Part shown: piece after piece, positions 1 to 8,706 of the stretch
Layout of the letters: every line of letters begins with the position of its first letter
How positions within the stretch are numbered: position 1 is the first letter of the stretch
NCBI GenBank assembly: GCA_943788725.1
Contig: CALSRJ010000003.1
Coordinates: forward strand, 124,001-188,000
Source: an uncultured Flavobacteriales bacterium
GTDB lineage: Bacteria > Bacteroidota > Bacteroidia > Flavobacteriales_G > Salibacteraceae
DNA: 64,000 nucleotides
Direction: 5' to 3'
Program-made: the position numbers and the translations under genes
The notes under the pieces: generated by a model
Databases searched by the model: none
What the model was told of the DNA's origin: nothing
The model's input: the letters and a program-made list of their open reading frames with translations, nothing else

Positions 1-279
1 GCGAATCTTGATATCCCCCAGTCGCGTCTTGAGTAACACAAGCGTTTCTGGATGAGCAGCACCATAGTCTTCGAAGAATTGCCTGACCTTTCCTTCTCGT
101 GGACGTGGCGCATTCTTCTTTGAGGGGATCTCTTGCTCTACCACGTGTTTCGGTTCTTCCGCTTTGGGTTCAATTGTTTCCTTCTTTTCAGGCGGTGGTC
201 CAGCACAAGCAAGCAGGAGGGCAGCAGATAAAATCGTTAAAATGATGTATCTACCTTTCGATGTAACGGGGATGTTCAT
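1..279 (-). CDS. Partial lipoprotein, probable cyclophilin-type peptidyl-prolyl isomerase (N-terminal 93 residues)
   Basis: Translating the minus strand from the ATG at 279 gives an open frame that runs off the window edge. It starts with a positively charged N-terminus, a hydrophobic stretch and the lipobox LLLAC with Cys25, so it should be a lipoprotein. A charged Pro/Glu/Lys linker (about residues 28-65) follows, then the sequence ETLVLLKTRLGDIKIR. This last piece resembles the first beta-strand of cyclophilin-type prolyl isomerases, but only that strand is visible, so the enzyme assignment is an inference. The gene is divergent from the CpsB-type gene and their 5' ends nearly touch. The lipoprotein call is fairly sure; the isomerase call is moderate. 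Confidence 0.65.
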   Translation of the reverse strand, partial: MNIPVTSKGRYIILTILSAALLLACAGPPPEKKETIEPKAEEPKHVVEQEIPSKKNAPRPREGKVRQFFEDYGAAHPETLVLLKTRLGDIKIR

Positions 280-301
280 GAATGAGAATACCTTTGCTGC
301 A

Positions 302-1054
302 ATGTTCGGAAGATTAGCCAAACTATTCGGAAAGAAAGAGCAATTGCTCGATCCTGCAGACCTAGGAAAGTTGCGCGTAGATGTGCATTCCCATTTTATC
401 GATGGCATTGATGACGGCGCGAAGACGATTGAGGATTCGCTTGGCATGCTCGCTGGCATGAAGGGGTTGGGCTATCAAAAAGTAATTACCACGCCCCATG
501 TGATGAGCGATTACTACCGCAATACCACCGAGATCATCACCACCGGAAGGGATCGGATTGCGGAGGCTGCCGGCAAGGCTGGGATTGATATTGAAATCGA
601 GTGCGCCGCCGAATACTATTTGGATGCCGATTTGATGCCGAAGATCAAGGCGAAGGACATCCTGACTTTCGGGGATGGCTATGTCTTGTTTGAACTCCCT
701 TTTCTCAGTGAGCCGCCTAACCTGGCCGAAATCGTTTTTGAAATGCAGTTAGCGGGCTACAAACCGGTGTTAGCGCATCCAGAACGATATGCTTTTTGGC
801 ACCAAAAATTCGAGAAATACCAAGAATTGGCGGATAAGGGTGTGGTGTTGCAACTCAACATCAATAGCCTTACTGGACATTACTCTCCTGAAGTAAAGCA
901 GATTTCCAAGCGACTTGTAGACAAAGGACTCATCAGCCTACTCGGTTCAGACTGCCACCACGATAGACATATTACGCTGATGGATCATGCGCGAAGACTC
1001 CCCACCCTTCATCAACTGATGGACAGTGGGCTACTGATCAATCAGAAGCTTTAA
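302..1054 (+). CDS. CpsB/CapC (YwqE)-type tyrosine-protein phosphatase, PHP-fold metal enzyme
   Basis: About 250 residues. The PHP-type metal ligands are visible: VDVHSH (H29, H31), TPHVM, ECAAEYYLD, AHPERY and the C-terminal GSDCHH. This family dephosphorylates bacterial tyrosine kinases that control capsule or exopolysaccharide polymerisation. No kinase or polysaccharide cluster lies in the window. The open frame extends upstream to 164, but that part overlaps the lipobox-bearing divergent gene and is not plausible coding. In-frame ATGs are at 272, 278 and 302. I chose 302 because it gives the usual length and avoids overlap with the lipoprotein start at 279. The 3' end overlaps the convergent fabD by 4 bases. 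Confidence 0.85.
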   Translation: MFGRLAKLFGKKEQLLDPADLGKLRVDVHSHFIDGIDDGAKTIEDSLGMLAGMKGLGYQKVITTPHVMSDYYRNTTEIITTGRDRIAEAAGKAGIDIEIECAAEYYLDADLMPKIKAKDILTFGDGYVLFELPFLSEPPNLAEIVFEMQLAGYKPVLAHPERYAFWHQKFEKYQELADKGVVLQLNINSLTGHYSPEVKQISKRLVDKGLISLLGSDCHHDRHITLMDHARRLPTLHQLMDSGLLINQKL

Positions 1055-1926
1055 GCTTGAGCCACTTCTGCCTCGCGGTGGATTTTCTTGACCAATCCAG
1101 ACAATACCTTACCTGGGCCTACCTCCACGAAATGCGTGGCGCCATCGGCAACCATTTGCTGCACGCTCTGCGTCCAGCGGACCGGAGCGGTGAGTTGTGC
1201 CATCAGGTTTTTCTGGATGGCTATCGGATCGCTTACGGCGCTTGCGGTGACGTTCTGATATACCGGACAGGTTGGCTCGCTGAAGACTGTGTTTTCAATA
1301 GCTTGCGCCAATTCAGCCCTTGCGGGTTCCATCAGAGGTGAATGGAATGCGCCACCAACGGGCAGCTTGAGTGCGCGCTTCGCTCCTTTTTCGGTCAGTG
1401 CGGCGCATGCTGCATCGATGCCAGCGTTGCTTCCGCTGATGACCAACTGGCCGGGACAATTGTAGTTGGCCGCTACCACTACCTCGTCGATTGAGGCACA
1501 AGTCTCTTCAACGATACTGTCTTCCAATCCAAGTATCGCTGCCATGGTGGAAGGGTTCATTTCACAGGCCTTTTGCATGGCCATTGCCCTTTTATACACC
1601 AAGTTGAGTCCATCCTCGAAACTAAGGGTCTTGTTCGCCACCAATGCTGAAAGCTCGCCGAGACTATGTCCTGCGACCATGTCGGGTCGAAAATTATTGA
1701 GGGTAGAAGCAAGTACTACGGAATGAAGAAAAACGGCCGGTTGGGTCACCTTGGTCTGCTTGAGCTCGTCGTCGCTTCCCTCGAACATGATCTTAGTGAT
1801 CTCGAATCCAAGGATATCATTGGCTTGGTGAAAAAGTGCTTTGGCGGAAGGATTGCTGTCGTAAAGTTCTTTTCCCATTCCTGAGAATTGGGCTCCCTGT
1901 CCGGGAAATACATAGGCTGTTTTCAT
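1051..1926 (-). CDS. fabD: Malonyl-CoA:ACP transacylase
   Basis: A 291-residue cytosolic enzyme that transfers malonyl from CoA to acyl carrier protein, supplying the extender unit for type II fatty acid synthesis. The oxyanion-hole motif FPGQGAQ is at 7-13. The nucleophile elbow GHSLGE has Ser88 and the catalytic His is in GAFHSPLM (His195). Length and motif order match FabD. It is the last gene of a minus-strand unit with folE, whose stop ends 2 bases upstream of the fabD start. Co-transcription with pterin genes has no obvious metabolic logic and is probably positional. Confidence 0.97.
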   Translation of the reverse strand: MKTAYVFPGQGAQFSGMGKELYDSNPSAKALFHQANDILGFEITKIMFEGSDDELKQTKVTQPAVFLHSVVLASTLNNFRPDMVAGHSLGELSALVANKTLSFEDGLNLVYKRAMAMQKACEMNPSTMAAILGLEDSIVEETCASIDEVVVAANYNCPGQLVISGSNAGIDAACAALTEKGAKRALKLPVGGAFHSPLMEPARAELAQAIENTVFSEPTCPVYQNVTASAVSDPIAIQKNLMAQLTAPVRWTQSVQQMVADGATHFVEVGPGKVLSGLVKKIHREAEVAQA

Positions 1927-1927
1927 C

Positions 1928-2548
1928 TTAGCTAAGTTTTGCGGAAATCAAACTGATAAATTCTTTGCGGGTTGAGTCTTTTAGGAACTCTCCGGTGAAT
2001 GCTGAAGTCGTGGTTACTGAATTTTGCTTTTGCACACCGCGCATTTGCATGCACATATGCTGAGCCTCTATGACCACCGCCACACCCATGGGGTCAAGCG
2101 CTTTCTGGATGCTGTCTCGGATTTGATGTGTGAGGCGCTCTTGCACTTGCAGTCTTCTGGCAAATACATCTACCACCCTAGGGATCTTGCTCAAACCGAC
2201 GATCCTACCATTTGGTATATAGGCGATGTGCGCTTTTCCAAAAAAGGGAAGCATGTGATGCTCGCACAAGGAGTACATCTCGATGTTCTTCACCAACACC
2301 ATCTGCTGGTGTTCTTCTAGGAAAATGGCAGATTCCAAAATTTCTTGGGCATTTTGCTCGTAGCCCTGGGTGAGGAATTGAATGGCTTTGGCAGCACGCT
2401 CAGGCGTTTTGGCTAATCCTTCTCGGCCGATGTCTTCACCCAAGTTAACAATGATGGATTCGAAGCCGTCTTGCAGCGCGTCTAGATGTTCGGCATTGTA
2501 GGCATCGGTGCGTTCAAAACCCTTGGTGGATCCTTTGTCTTCAGCCAT
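1928..2548 (-). CDS. folE: GTP cyclohydrolase I
   Basis: 206 residues from the ATG at 2548. It converts GTP to 7,8-dihydroneopterin triphosphate, the entry to folate and other pterins. The zinc ligands are visible as Cys95 and His98 in SLCEHH and Cys166 in HMCMQMRGV, followed by the conserved TTSAFTGEF end. A longer frame starts at 2605, but it lies wholly inside queD and has no conserved residues. The start at 2548 overlaps the queD stop by 8 bases, which suggests translational coupling. The next gene encodes the enzyme that uses the product of FolE. Confidence 0.96.
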   Translation of the reverse strand: MAEDKGSTKGFERTDAYNAEHLDALQDGFESIIVNLGEDIGREGLAKTPERAAKAIQFLTQGYEQNAQEILESAIFLEEHQQMVLVKNIEMYSLCEHHMLPFFGKAHIAYIPNGRIVGLSKIPRVVDVFARRLQVQERLTHQIRDSIQKALDPMGVAVVIEAQHMCMQMRGVQKQNSVTTTSAFTGEFLKDSTRKEFISLISAKLS

Positions 2549-2960
2549 AATACTCGACGTAATTATTCTCGGTTTCTTGGAGCTTGATGTAGTGGAGTGT
2601 AGCACCTTGATCGGCGATCGGCTGCGCTAGCTCTTCCCAAACCGCAATACAAATATTCTCCGTGGATGACAATTGACCTTTCATGAAAGGAGTGTCTAAG
2701 TTCACGTTTTTATGATCCAAATGTCGGATTACATACTCCTTGATCATTTCGCCGAGCAATTTGAGGTCCATGACGAAACCAGTTTCTGGATTCACTTCGC
2801 CCTTCACGGTAATGAAAAGCTCGTAGTTGTGTCCATGCCAGTTTGGATTCGCACACTTGCCAAATACTTCTAGGTTCTTTTCATCGCTCCATTCCTCTTT
2901 AGAGAGTTTATGGGCGGCGGAAAAACGCTCCCGCCTCGTGATGTACATCGTCTTCGACAT
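2541..2960 (-). CDS. queD: 6-pyruvoyl/6-carboxy-tetrahydropterin synthase family protein (PTPS/QueD)
   Basis: 139 residues acting on dihydroneopterin triphosphate made by the adjacent FolE. The zinc ligands are His17 (SAAH) and His42/His44 (WHGHNY); the catalytic Cys36 is in GKCANPN. The spacing from Cys to HGH is five residues, as in animal-type PTPS (GKCNNPNGHGHNY). E. coli QueD, from memory, has three (CGRLHGH). It may therefore make 6-pyruvoyltetrahydropterin for tetrahydrobiopterin rather than the queuosine precursor. The symbol queD follows common annotation practice only. It is the first gene of the queD-folE-fabD unit. Confidence 0.85.
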   Translation of the reverse strand: MSKTMYITRRERFSAAHKLSKEEWSDEKNLEVFGKCANPNWHGHNYELFITVKGEVNPETGFVMDLKLLGEMIKEYVIRHLDHKNVNLDTPFMKGQLSSTENICIAVWEELAQPIADQGATLHYIKLQETENNYVEYYG

Positions 2961-2976
2961 CGTTCAAAATTGGCCG

Positions 2977-2984
2977 CAAAGATA
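2977..2984 (-). promoter_or_regulatory. Candidate -7 box for queD-folE-fabD
   Basis: On the minus strand the sequence TATCTTTG fits the Bacteroidota -7 consensus TAnnTTTG exactly. It lies 16 bases upstream of the queD ATG. No clear TTG -33 element is found at the usual distance, so this is a candidate only. Confidence 0.4.
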
Positions 2985-3003
2985 GGGCGCATTGATCATT
3001 GAA

Positions 3004-3011
3004 TACCTTTG
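3004..3011 (+). promoter_or_regulatory. Candidate -7 box for hldD
   Basis: TACCTTTG matches TAnnTTTG exactly and sits 18 bases before the hldD ATG at 3030, implying a very short leader. A TTG at 2992 is too close to be the -33 element, so support is partial. It would fire divergently from the queD promoter about 20 bases away. Confidence 0.4.
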
Positions 3012-3029
3012 TTCACCAAAGGGGTTAAA

Positions 3030-3989
3030 ATGATAGTGATTACTGGTGCAGCGGGATTCATAGGCAGCTGTTTAGCAAAAGACTGGAAGGCGAAGGGCGA
3101 AGCGGTGGCCATCGTGGATGATTTCACCATACCCGCAAAACAACGAAACTTGGATGCGCTCGAAGGCGTTTTAAAGGTCGAACGAACCGAATTGTTTTCA
3201 TGGCTGCAAGGCAGAGAGGACGTGTCAGCGATCTTGCACATCGGAGCGCGTACGGATACGACCGAGTTTGATTACGAGATTCTTGAGGCATTGAACCTGC
3301 ATTACACCAAGGAGCTTTGGAAGTACTGTACAGAGCAACAAATACCGCTGGTATATGCTTCTTCGGCAGCTACGTACGGGGGTGGAGAATTCGGATATAA
3401 GGACGATCACGCCCTTTCTGAAAAATTGGTCCCACTCAATCCCTATGGTGTCTCTAAGAATGAGTTTGACAAATGGGCATTACAGCAGGAGGAGACTCCC
3501 CCGAATTGGTATGGTCTGAAGTTTTTCAATGTTTACGGCCCCAATGAATACCACAAAGGACGAATGGCCTCTGTGATCTTCCACGCATATAATCAGATTC
3601 AGGAAAAGGGAAGCATGAAGCTATTTCGTTCCCACAATATTGACTACAAGGACGGGGAGCAACTGCGTGACTTCGTTTACGTGAAGGATGTGCTGAGTGT
3701 GATTGAATTTTTAATGGACAAGTGTCCAGAGAGTGGTTTGTACAACTTGGGCACGGGCACGGCAAGAACTTTCTTGGATCTCGTAAAGAGTGTATTTGAA
3801 TCCTTGGATATGGAGTCGGAAATCACGTTTGTGGACACGCCTGAGGATATTCGGGATAAATACCAATACTACACCGAAGCAGATATGTCGAAGCTGCGGG
3901 AAGCTGGGTATGAGGCATCGTTTACTGGGCTAGAAGCGGGCGTGCGAGACTATGTCCAACAGTATTTAGTACCAGGAAAGAGTTATTGA
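3030..3989 (+). CDS. hldD: ADP-L-glycero-D-manno-heptose 6-epimerase
   Basis: 319 residues from the ATG at 3030; an upstream TTG start at 3009 would add seven unconserved residues. It is a short-chain dehydrogenase/epimerase with the Rossmann motif GAAGFIG at 6-12, the Ser-rich loop YASSAATYG and the YxxxK catalytic pair (Tyr139, Lys143 in YGVSK). The motif KFFNVYGPNEYHKGRMAS and the length fit HldD (RfaD), which makes the heptose of the lipopolysaccharide inner core. The gene is convergent with the MerR gene, only 2 bases apart. No other heptose genes are in the window. Confidence 0.93.
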   Translation: MIVITGAAGFIGSCLAKDWKAKGEAVAIVDDFTIPAKQRNLDALEGVLKVERTELFSWLQGREDVSAILHIGARTDTTEFDYEILEALNLHYTKELWKYCTEQQIPLVYASSAATYGGGEFGYKDDHALSEKLVPLNPYGVSKNEFDKWALQQEETPPNWYGLKFFNVYGPNEYHKGRMASVIFHAYNQIQEKGSMKLFRSHNIDYKDGEQLRDFVYVKDVLSVIEFLMDKCPESGLYNLGTGTARTFLDLVKSVFESLDMESEITFVDTPEDIRDKYQYYTEADMSKLREAGYEASFTGLEAGVRDYVQQYLVPGKSY

Positions 3990-3991
3990 TC

Positions 3992-4327
3992 TCAGAGCGA
4001 ATCCTTCAGGTCGAGGAGCATTTCCTTCACATGCTTGAGCGAGTCGATCATCTCTGATTTTTCGAGCAATGCCTTGTGTTGATCCTTGATTTTCTTTTTA
4101 GCGCCGTCTAGGGTAAAGCCACGTTCTTTCACCAAGTGATGGATCAACTTGAGGTTCTTTACGTCTTGATTCTTGTAAATGCGGTTTCCTTTGGAATTCT
4201 TTTGAGGCTTGATAACGTCAAACTCCTTCTCCCAAAACCGCAGCAGCGATGCATTCACGTCTAACATCTCAGCTACCTCGCCGATGGAGTAGTAAAGTTT
4301 GAACGATTCCTTCTCTTTGAATGCCAT
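3992..4327 (-). CDS. MerR-family transcriptional regulator
   Basis: A small 111-residue protein. Residues about 12-80 form the winged-helix MerR DNA-binding domain (YYSIGEVAEMLDVNASLLRFWEKEF, GNRIYKNQDV), followed by a short coiled-coil dimerisation helix. There is no effector domain and no metal-binding cysteines, so it is not a metal sensor. It follows the M23 peptidase gene by 13 bases on the same strand, so the two are probably co-transcribed. The block alaS / M23 peptidase / MerR is, from memory, a recurring arrangement in Bacteroidota. Targets are unknown. Confidence 0.88.
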   Translation of the reverse strand: MAFKEKESFKLYYSIGEVAEMLDVNASLLRFWEKEFDVIKPQKNSKGNRIYKNQDVKNLKLIHHLVKERGFTLDGAKKKIKDQHKALLEKSEMIDSLKHVKEMLLDLKDSL

Positions 4328-4340
4328 GGTCGCCTTGGGG

Positions 4341-5315
4341 TCAGTCGAATGATTGGTTTTCCTGTGACGCCAGTTGAATCATCATATCGAATTCCTCTGG
4401 TGTCAGGTCACTAAAGTAGAAATTGATTGGGTTTACAGGGCGATCATTCTTGTGAACTTCATAATGCAAGTGAGGACCACTCGATTTCCCAGTGTTTCCA
4501 ACATACCCAATGATTTCTCCGCGAAGCACATCTTGGCCTGGCTTTACCGCGATTTCACTCATGTGTGCGTACAAGGTCATGTAGCCGAAGCCATGGTCGA
4601 GTCGAACGTGGTTGCCATATCCCCTGGCCTTTCTGTCTGCACGTATTACGGTGCCATTGCCTGTAGCGTAGATGGGAGTCCCTGTAGGCGCCGTAAAGTC
4701 CATGCCCTCATGAAAAGCGGGGGTCTTGTACAATGGGTCAATGCGCATTCCAAACCCACTGGCAAGACGTGTCAGGTCTTTGTTTGAAACGGGCTGTATG
4801 GCAGGAATGCTCGCGAGCATCTCTTCCTTCTGCTTGGCCAGGTTGTAGATTTCATCAAATGACTTCGATTGGATGTACAATTGCTTGGCAAGTCTGTCTA
4901 GTTTCTTGGTAGCAGAAATGACAATGTCGGCGCTTCCTTTGAATTTTTCGAGGTTCTTGTAGCGATTGACTCCGCCGATTCCTGCACGTCTTAAGTTGTC
5001 GGGAATAGGCTCAACTTCAAATACAGCTCGATAGATGTTGTCATCGCGATTTTCAAGGTCGGCGAGAATGAGACCCATTTGATCCGCACGCTTGTCGATG
5101 AGCTCGAGTTGAAGCATCAAGTCTTGATTCTCAGCCTGAAGCTGCCTGTCCTTGGGCGAATCGTACACGGTTTCGAAGAGGACGTAGATACCTGCCGCGA
5201 AGAACAACGAAGCCATCATAAACACGAGTCCACGGATCAGGCGTTGGCCCGTGGAGACCTTCACCTTTTCATAGCTGAGGGTGCTTTCGTTGTATTGATA
5301 GCGTACTTTGGCCAA
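4341..5315 (-). CDS. M23 (LytM-type) peptidase, membrane-anchored murein endopeptidase
   Basis: 324 residues. A cytoplasmic N-tail is followed by one membrane segment (about 28-50), a short coiled coil (about 55-95), a helical linker and the M23 domain (about 185-305). The zinc ligands are present: His202 and Asp206 in FHEGMDF, and His284 in PHLHYEVH, with the catalytic histidines His251 and His282. It is therefore expected to be active and to cut peptidoglycan cross-links in the periplasm. It is transcribed divergently from alaS across an 86-base gap in which the two candidate promoters overlap. Confidence 0.93.
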   Translation of the reverse strand: MAKVRYQYNESTLSYEKVKVSTGQRLIRGLVFMMASLFFAAGIYVLFETVYDSPKDRQLQAENQDLMLQLELIDKRADQMGLILADLENRDDNIYRAVFEVEPIPDNLRRAGIGGVNRYKNLEKFKGSADIVISATKKLDRLAKQLYIQSKSFDEIYNLAKQKEEMLASIPAIQPVSNKDLTRLASGFGMRIDPLYKTPAFHEGMDFTAPTGTPIYATGNGTVIRADRKARGYGNHVRLDHGFGYMTLYAHMSEIAVKPGQDVLRGEIIGYVGNTGKSSGPHLHYEVHKNDRPVNPINFYFSDLTPEEFDMMIQLASQENQSFD

Positions 5316-5333
5316 GTCCTTTTAAAATTTAAG

Positions 5334-5362
5334 TTGCAAAAATAGGCTAACCGCTACTTTTG
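5334..5362 (+). promoter_or_regulatory. Promoter of alaS (TTG-N18-TACTTTTG)
   Basis: The -33 element TTG at 5334-5336 is followed after 18 bases by TACTTTTG at 5355-5362, an exact TAnnTTTG. Transcription should start near 5369, leaving a leader of about 32 bases that contains a short CCCTTTAAGGGG hairpin. Confidence 0.65.
5337..5344 (-). promoter_or_regulatory. Candidate -7 box for the M23 peptidase-MerR unit
   Basis: Read on the minus strand this is TATTTTTG, an exact TAnnTTTG, 22 bases before the M23 start codon. It abuts the -33 element of the divergent alaS promoter. No TTG is found at the right upstream distance, so it is a candidate only. Confidence 0.35.
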
Positions 5363-5401
5363 CATCCCTTTAAGGGGTGAATTTCAGCAGATTTAACAGA
5401 C

Positions 5402-8028
5402 ATGGAGTGGACAACAAACAAGGTGAGGGCTACATTTTTAGGGTATTTCAAGGACCATGGTCATGCTGTGGTGGACTCTGCTCCGATCGTAATAAAGGAC
5501 GATCCCACGCTGATGTTTACCAACGCAGGAATGAACCAATTCAAGAGCATTTTTGTCGGGAATGAGGATGCTGTGCAAAAGCGGATTGCGGATACCCAAA
5601 AGTGCCTTCGCGTGTCGGGTAAGCACAACGACTTGGAGGAAGTTGGGCGTGATCACTATCACCACACGATGTTCGAGATGCTTGGTAATTGGTCCTTTGG
5701 AGACTATTTTAAAAAGGAAGCCATTGCGCTTGCATGGGACTTGCTGATCAACGTATACGGGATCGATGCAGACCGTGTATACGTTACCATTTTCGGGGGA
5801 GACGATGACTTGGGGTTGGGGCTAGATGAGGAGGCGCGTGACCTTTGGAAACAGCACATTGATGAGGAGCGCATCCTACCGTTCGGTCGCAAGGACAATT
5901 TCTGGGAAATGGGCGAAACGGGACCTTGCGGGCCTTGCTCTGAGATCCATGTCGACCTTCGATCGGAGGATGAACGAGGGAAGGTAGACGCGCGTTCTTT
6001 GGTGAATCAAGATGATCCGTCGGTTATTGAGATTTGGAACTTGGTGTTCATGCAGTTCAACCGCCTGGAAAATGGCGATTTAAAGACGCTGAAAGAGAAA
6101 CACATTGACACTGGAATGGGCCTTGAGCGATTGGTTCGAGTGCTTCAAGGCGTTGATTCCAACTATGAAATTGATTTGTTCCGAGCATTGATCGCCAGTA
6201 TTTCGAAGCAAACTGGTGTTGCGTACAAAGGAACAGCGGAGTTGCCTGATGTTGCCTTTCGGGTAATCGCTGATCATATCCGAGCCATCGCATTTTGTAT
6301 TGCGGATGGACAGCTGCCTTCTAACAATGGAGCAGGATATGTGGTGCGTCGCGTGTTGAGAAGAGCCATCCGATATGGATTCAGTCAGCTGAACATGAAA
6401 AAGCCCTTCATCTATGCCATTGCAGGCACACTTGTGGACGAAATGGGTGCTGAATTCTCTGAATTGACTCGGGGAAAGGAGTTGATCCAAAAGGTGATCA
6501 AAGAAGAAGAGAGCACGTTCTTATCGACCCTTGAAAAGGGCCTCGATAGATTGAGTACTCTGTTTGACTCTGAGAACGGACAAGTGGTGGAAGGTCCGGT
6601 TGCATTTGAATTGTATGACACCTTCGGATTTCCGATTGACTTGACCAATCTTATTGCAGCGGAAAAGGGTTGGAAAGTTGACATGGAAGGGTTCAACAAA
6701 GAATTGCTGAAGCAGAAGGAGCGTTCTAGGAATGCTGGAAAGACATCGTTTGGAGACTGGACAGTATTGCACGAAGGTCCCAACTCATATTTCTTGGATA
6801 TGACAATTTGCGATCTTCTGCGGTGATTTCCAAGTATCGACTGGCAACAGTAAAAGGAAAAGAAACGGCGCAGATCGTACTCGACCAAACGCCTTTTTAT
6901 GCAGAAAGTGGTGGACAGGTAGGCGATAAGGGAAGGTTGACTGTTGGTGGTGAACAGCTGAACGTATTCGACACCAAAAAGGAGAACAATGAGATCATTC
7001 ACTTTGTGGAACGCCTGCCGAAGGACGTAAACGGTGAGGTTGCTGCTCAGGTGGACGAAAACCTGCGAAGCGAAACACTCAAGAATCATTCTGCCACGCA
7101 CTTGCTGCACCTCGCTTTGCGCAATACGCTGGGCACGCACGTGGAGCAAAAAGGATCATTGGTCGCGCCAGATCGCCTTCGATTTGATTTTTCGCATTTT
7201 GAAAAAGTCACGGACGAGCAAATCCATGCGATAGAGGTGCAAGTACGGGAGATGATTTCGAAAGACCTCGCTGCCGACATCCGCGAAATGCCCATAGCAG
7301 AAGCGAAGGAGTTAGGGGCTATGGCCCTTTTTGGTGAGAAGTACGGTGATCAAGTGCGTGTGGTGCAGTTCGGTCCTTCCATCGAATTGTGCGGTGGAAC
7401 CCATGTCCATCGATCTTCAGAAATTGGGGGCTTTGCATTGCTCTCTGAGTCTAGTATTGCGAGTGGAATAAGAAGAATAGAAGCATTGACAGGCAAAGCA
7501 TATCAAACCTACGTAGATGAGCGCTTGGGACAGTTGGATGCCATTGAAGCTGAATTAGGCCACCCGAAGGACTCCGTTGCGAGCGTTGCCAAACTTCAGG
7601 CTGACTTGAAAAAGGCAAGCAAGCTCTTGGAAGAATTGGCCGACCGTGAGAAGGGGCAATTCAAGAAGGATTTGGCTGCCAAGGTCAGCCGATCCGGTGG
7701 GATTTCTGCGGTGACTTCCTTGGTCACGGATATGGAAGGAAAAGCAGTAAAAGATGCGGTCTATGGACTGACGCTAGAGCACAGTGATTTGCTGGCCATC
7801 GTGGTAGGCGAGTTTGAGGACAAGCCTTATATCGTTGTTGGAGTGAGTAAGGAGCTAGTGAATACTATTGGTATGGACGCTTCCAAGCTGATCCGAGAGC
7901 TGGCTGTTCACATTGATGGAGGTGGCGGTGGTCAGAAGTTTCTGGCGATGGCCGGGGGGAAAAACAAAGAAGGGCTCCGAAGAGCCCTTGCACATGCTGA
8001 TGATATTGTAAAGGATCAAGCCAGTTGA
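5402..8028 (+). CDS. alaS: Alanyl-tRNA synthetase, with an apparent -1 frameshift near 6788-6793
   Basis: It charges tRNA-Ala and hydrolyses mis-charged products. Two frames are needed: 5402-6826 carries the class II catalytic core (FTNAGMNQFK, MFEMLGNWSFGDYFK, ETGPCGPCSEIH, GMGLERLV) and a second, -1 frame (opening by 6808, ending at 8028) carries the editing domain (HSATHLL, CGGTHV) and the C-terminal Gly-rich DHHA1 region. One base is missing around the TATTTC at 6788-6793. Restoring it joins SYF to LGYDNLRSSAV and gives about 875 residues, the normal AlaRS length. The gene is essential and no second copy is visible, so a sequencing error is most likely. No classic slippery heptamer was seen. 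The 3' end overlaps the convergent membrane-protein gene by 13 bases. Confidence 0.92.
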
Positions 8029-8537
8029 CCTTCGAGCTTTTCTGAGCTCTCTTTCTCATTTTTTTTTCCGTACACCGGCCCTTTGTAGTTTTCCGAATAG
8101 GAAAGACCTAGGTGCAGGACGTAGAATCCATTGAATAGGGTAACCAATACGTAATCCATGAGCTTATAGTGTCCAAAGCTCTGGCACAGCTCGATGTACA
8201 CTTTCGACATGAATACGGCCCACACGGCTCCTATTAGCCCTGCAACTCCATATGCGGCCATCGTGTTGTCTACAAACAGCAGAACTCCAAAGATGAGAGG
8301 TGGGGGCAAGATGACCCACCAACTATGTGACGCGGGCCTACCAACGATTTTTAGAAATGTTACTACGTTCTTGACGGGGATAATGCAATCGATTCCAGGC
8401 AGTCCGCATTTGTCGTAGAGAGACCACTGTGCCAGTATTCCTACCACTGCAAAGGCTCCGAGGGGAATGAGTATAGCTGGGCCGAAGGAATTGAAAAAAT
8501 CGAATATGACGGATAGCTTGTCTAGTACTGTTTCCAT
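8016..8537 (-). CDS. Small integral membrane protein, DUF5684-like
   Basis: 173 residues with about four hydrophobic segments (about 18-38, 60-90, 95-115 and 125-145) and a charged cytoplasmic C-terminal tail rich in Lys/Glu/Ser. The early motif AQWSLYDKCGLPGIDCIIPVKN recalls the W-x-L-Y-x-K-A-G-x-P-G-W-x-x-I-I-P-x-x-N signature of DUF5684 proteins, sometimes found in front of signal peptidase I domains. No peptidase catalytic residues are present. Function is unknown. Its 3' end overlaps the end of alaS. Confidence 0.7.
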   Translation of the reverse strand: METVLDKLSVIFDFFNSFGPAILIPLGAFAVVGILAQWSLYDKCGLPGIDCIIPVKNVVTFLKIVGRPASHSWWVILPPPLIFGVLLFVDNTMAAYGVAGLIGAVWAVFMSKVYIELCQSFGHYKLMDYVLVTLFNGFYVLHLGLSYSENYKGPVYGKKNEKESSEKLEGQLA

Positions 8538-8651
8538 GGCGATGAAGTTTAGGCTAATTTACGATTTATAACGAGTTACGCAACGTTTGTCGAAAAAAAG
8601 TAGCAATTGGTCGAAATGCAGTACTGAACGGTCGGATTGAAGGTGTGAAAC

Positions 8652-8686
8652 AAAAAAAAAGCGCCCCTCTTGAGGGGCGCTTTTTA
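8652..8686 (-). terminator. Intrinsic terminator after T9SS gene A (A/T-flanked, could act both ways)
   Basis: GCGCCCCTC and GAGGGGCGC form a perfect stem (8661-8669 with 8672-8680) flanked by an A-run and a T-run. It lies about 20 bases beyond the stop codon of the gene at 8707-12906. The same GCGCCCC/GGGGCGC hairpin follows genes B, C and D. Confidence 0.85.
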
Positions 8687-8706
8687 TAGAACTATGATGA
8701 AGTTGA

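Noticed and set aside
164-301. Upstream extension of the CpsB-type gene to a TTG at 164
   Set aside because: It would overlap the lipobox and linker of the divergent lipoprotein, and the residues do not resemble the family N-terminus.
6780-6800. Programmed -1 frameshift in alaS
   Set aside because: No X-XXY-YYZ slippery heptamer was seen and no strong downstream pseudoknot was recognised; a sequencing error is simpler. Not fully excluded.
6412-7149. A 245-codon minus-strand frame across the alaS frameshift
   Set aside because: It is opposite conserved AlaRS sequence in both alaS frames and resembles no known protein.
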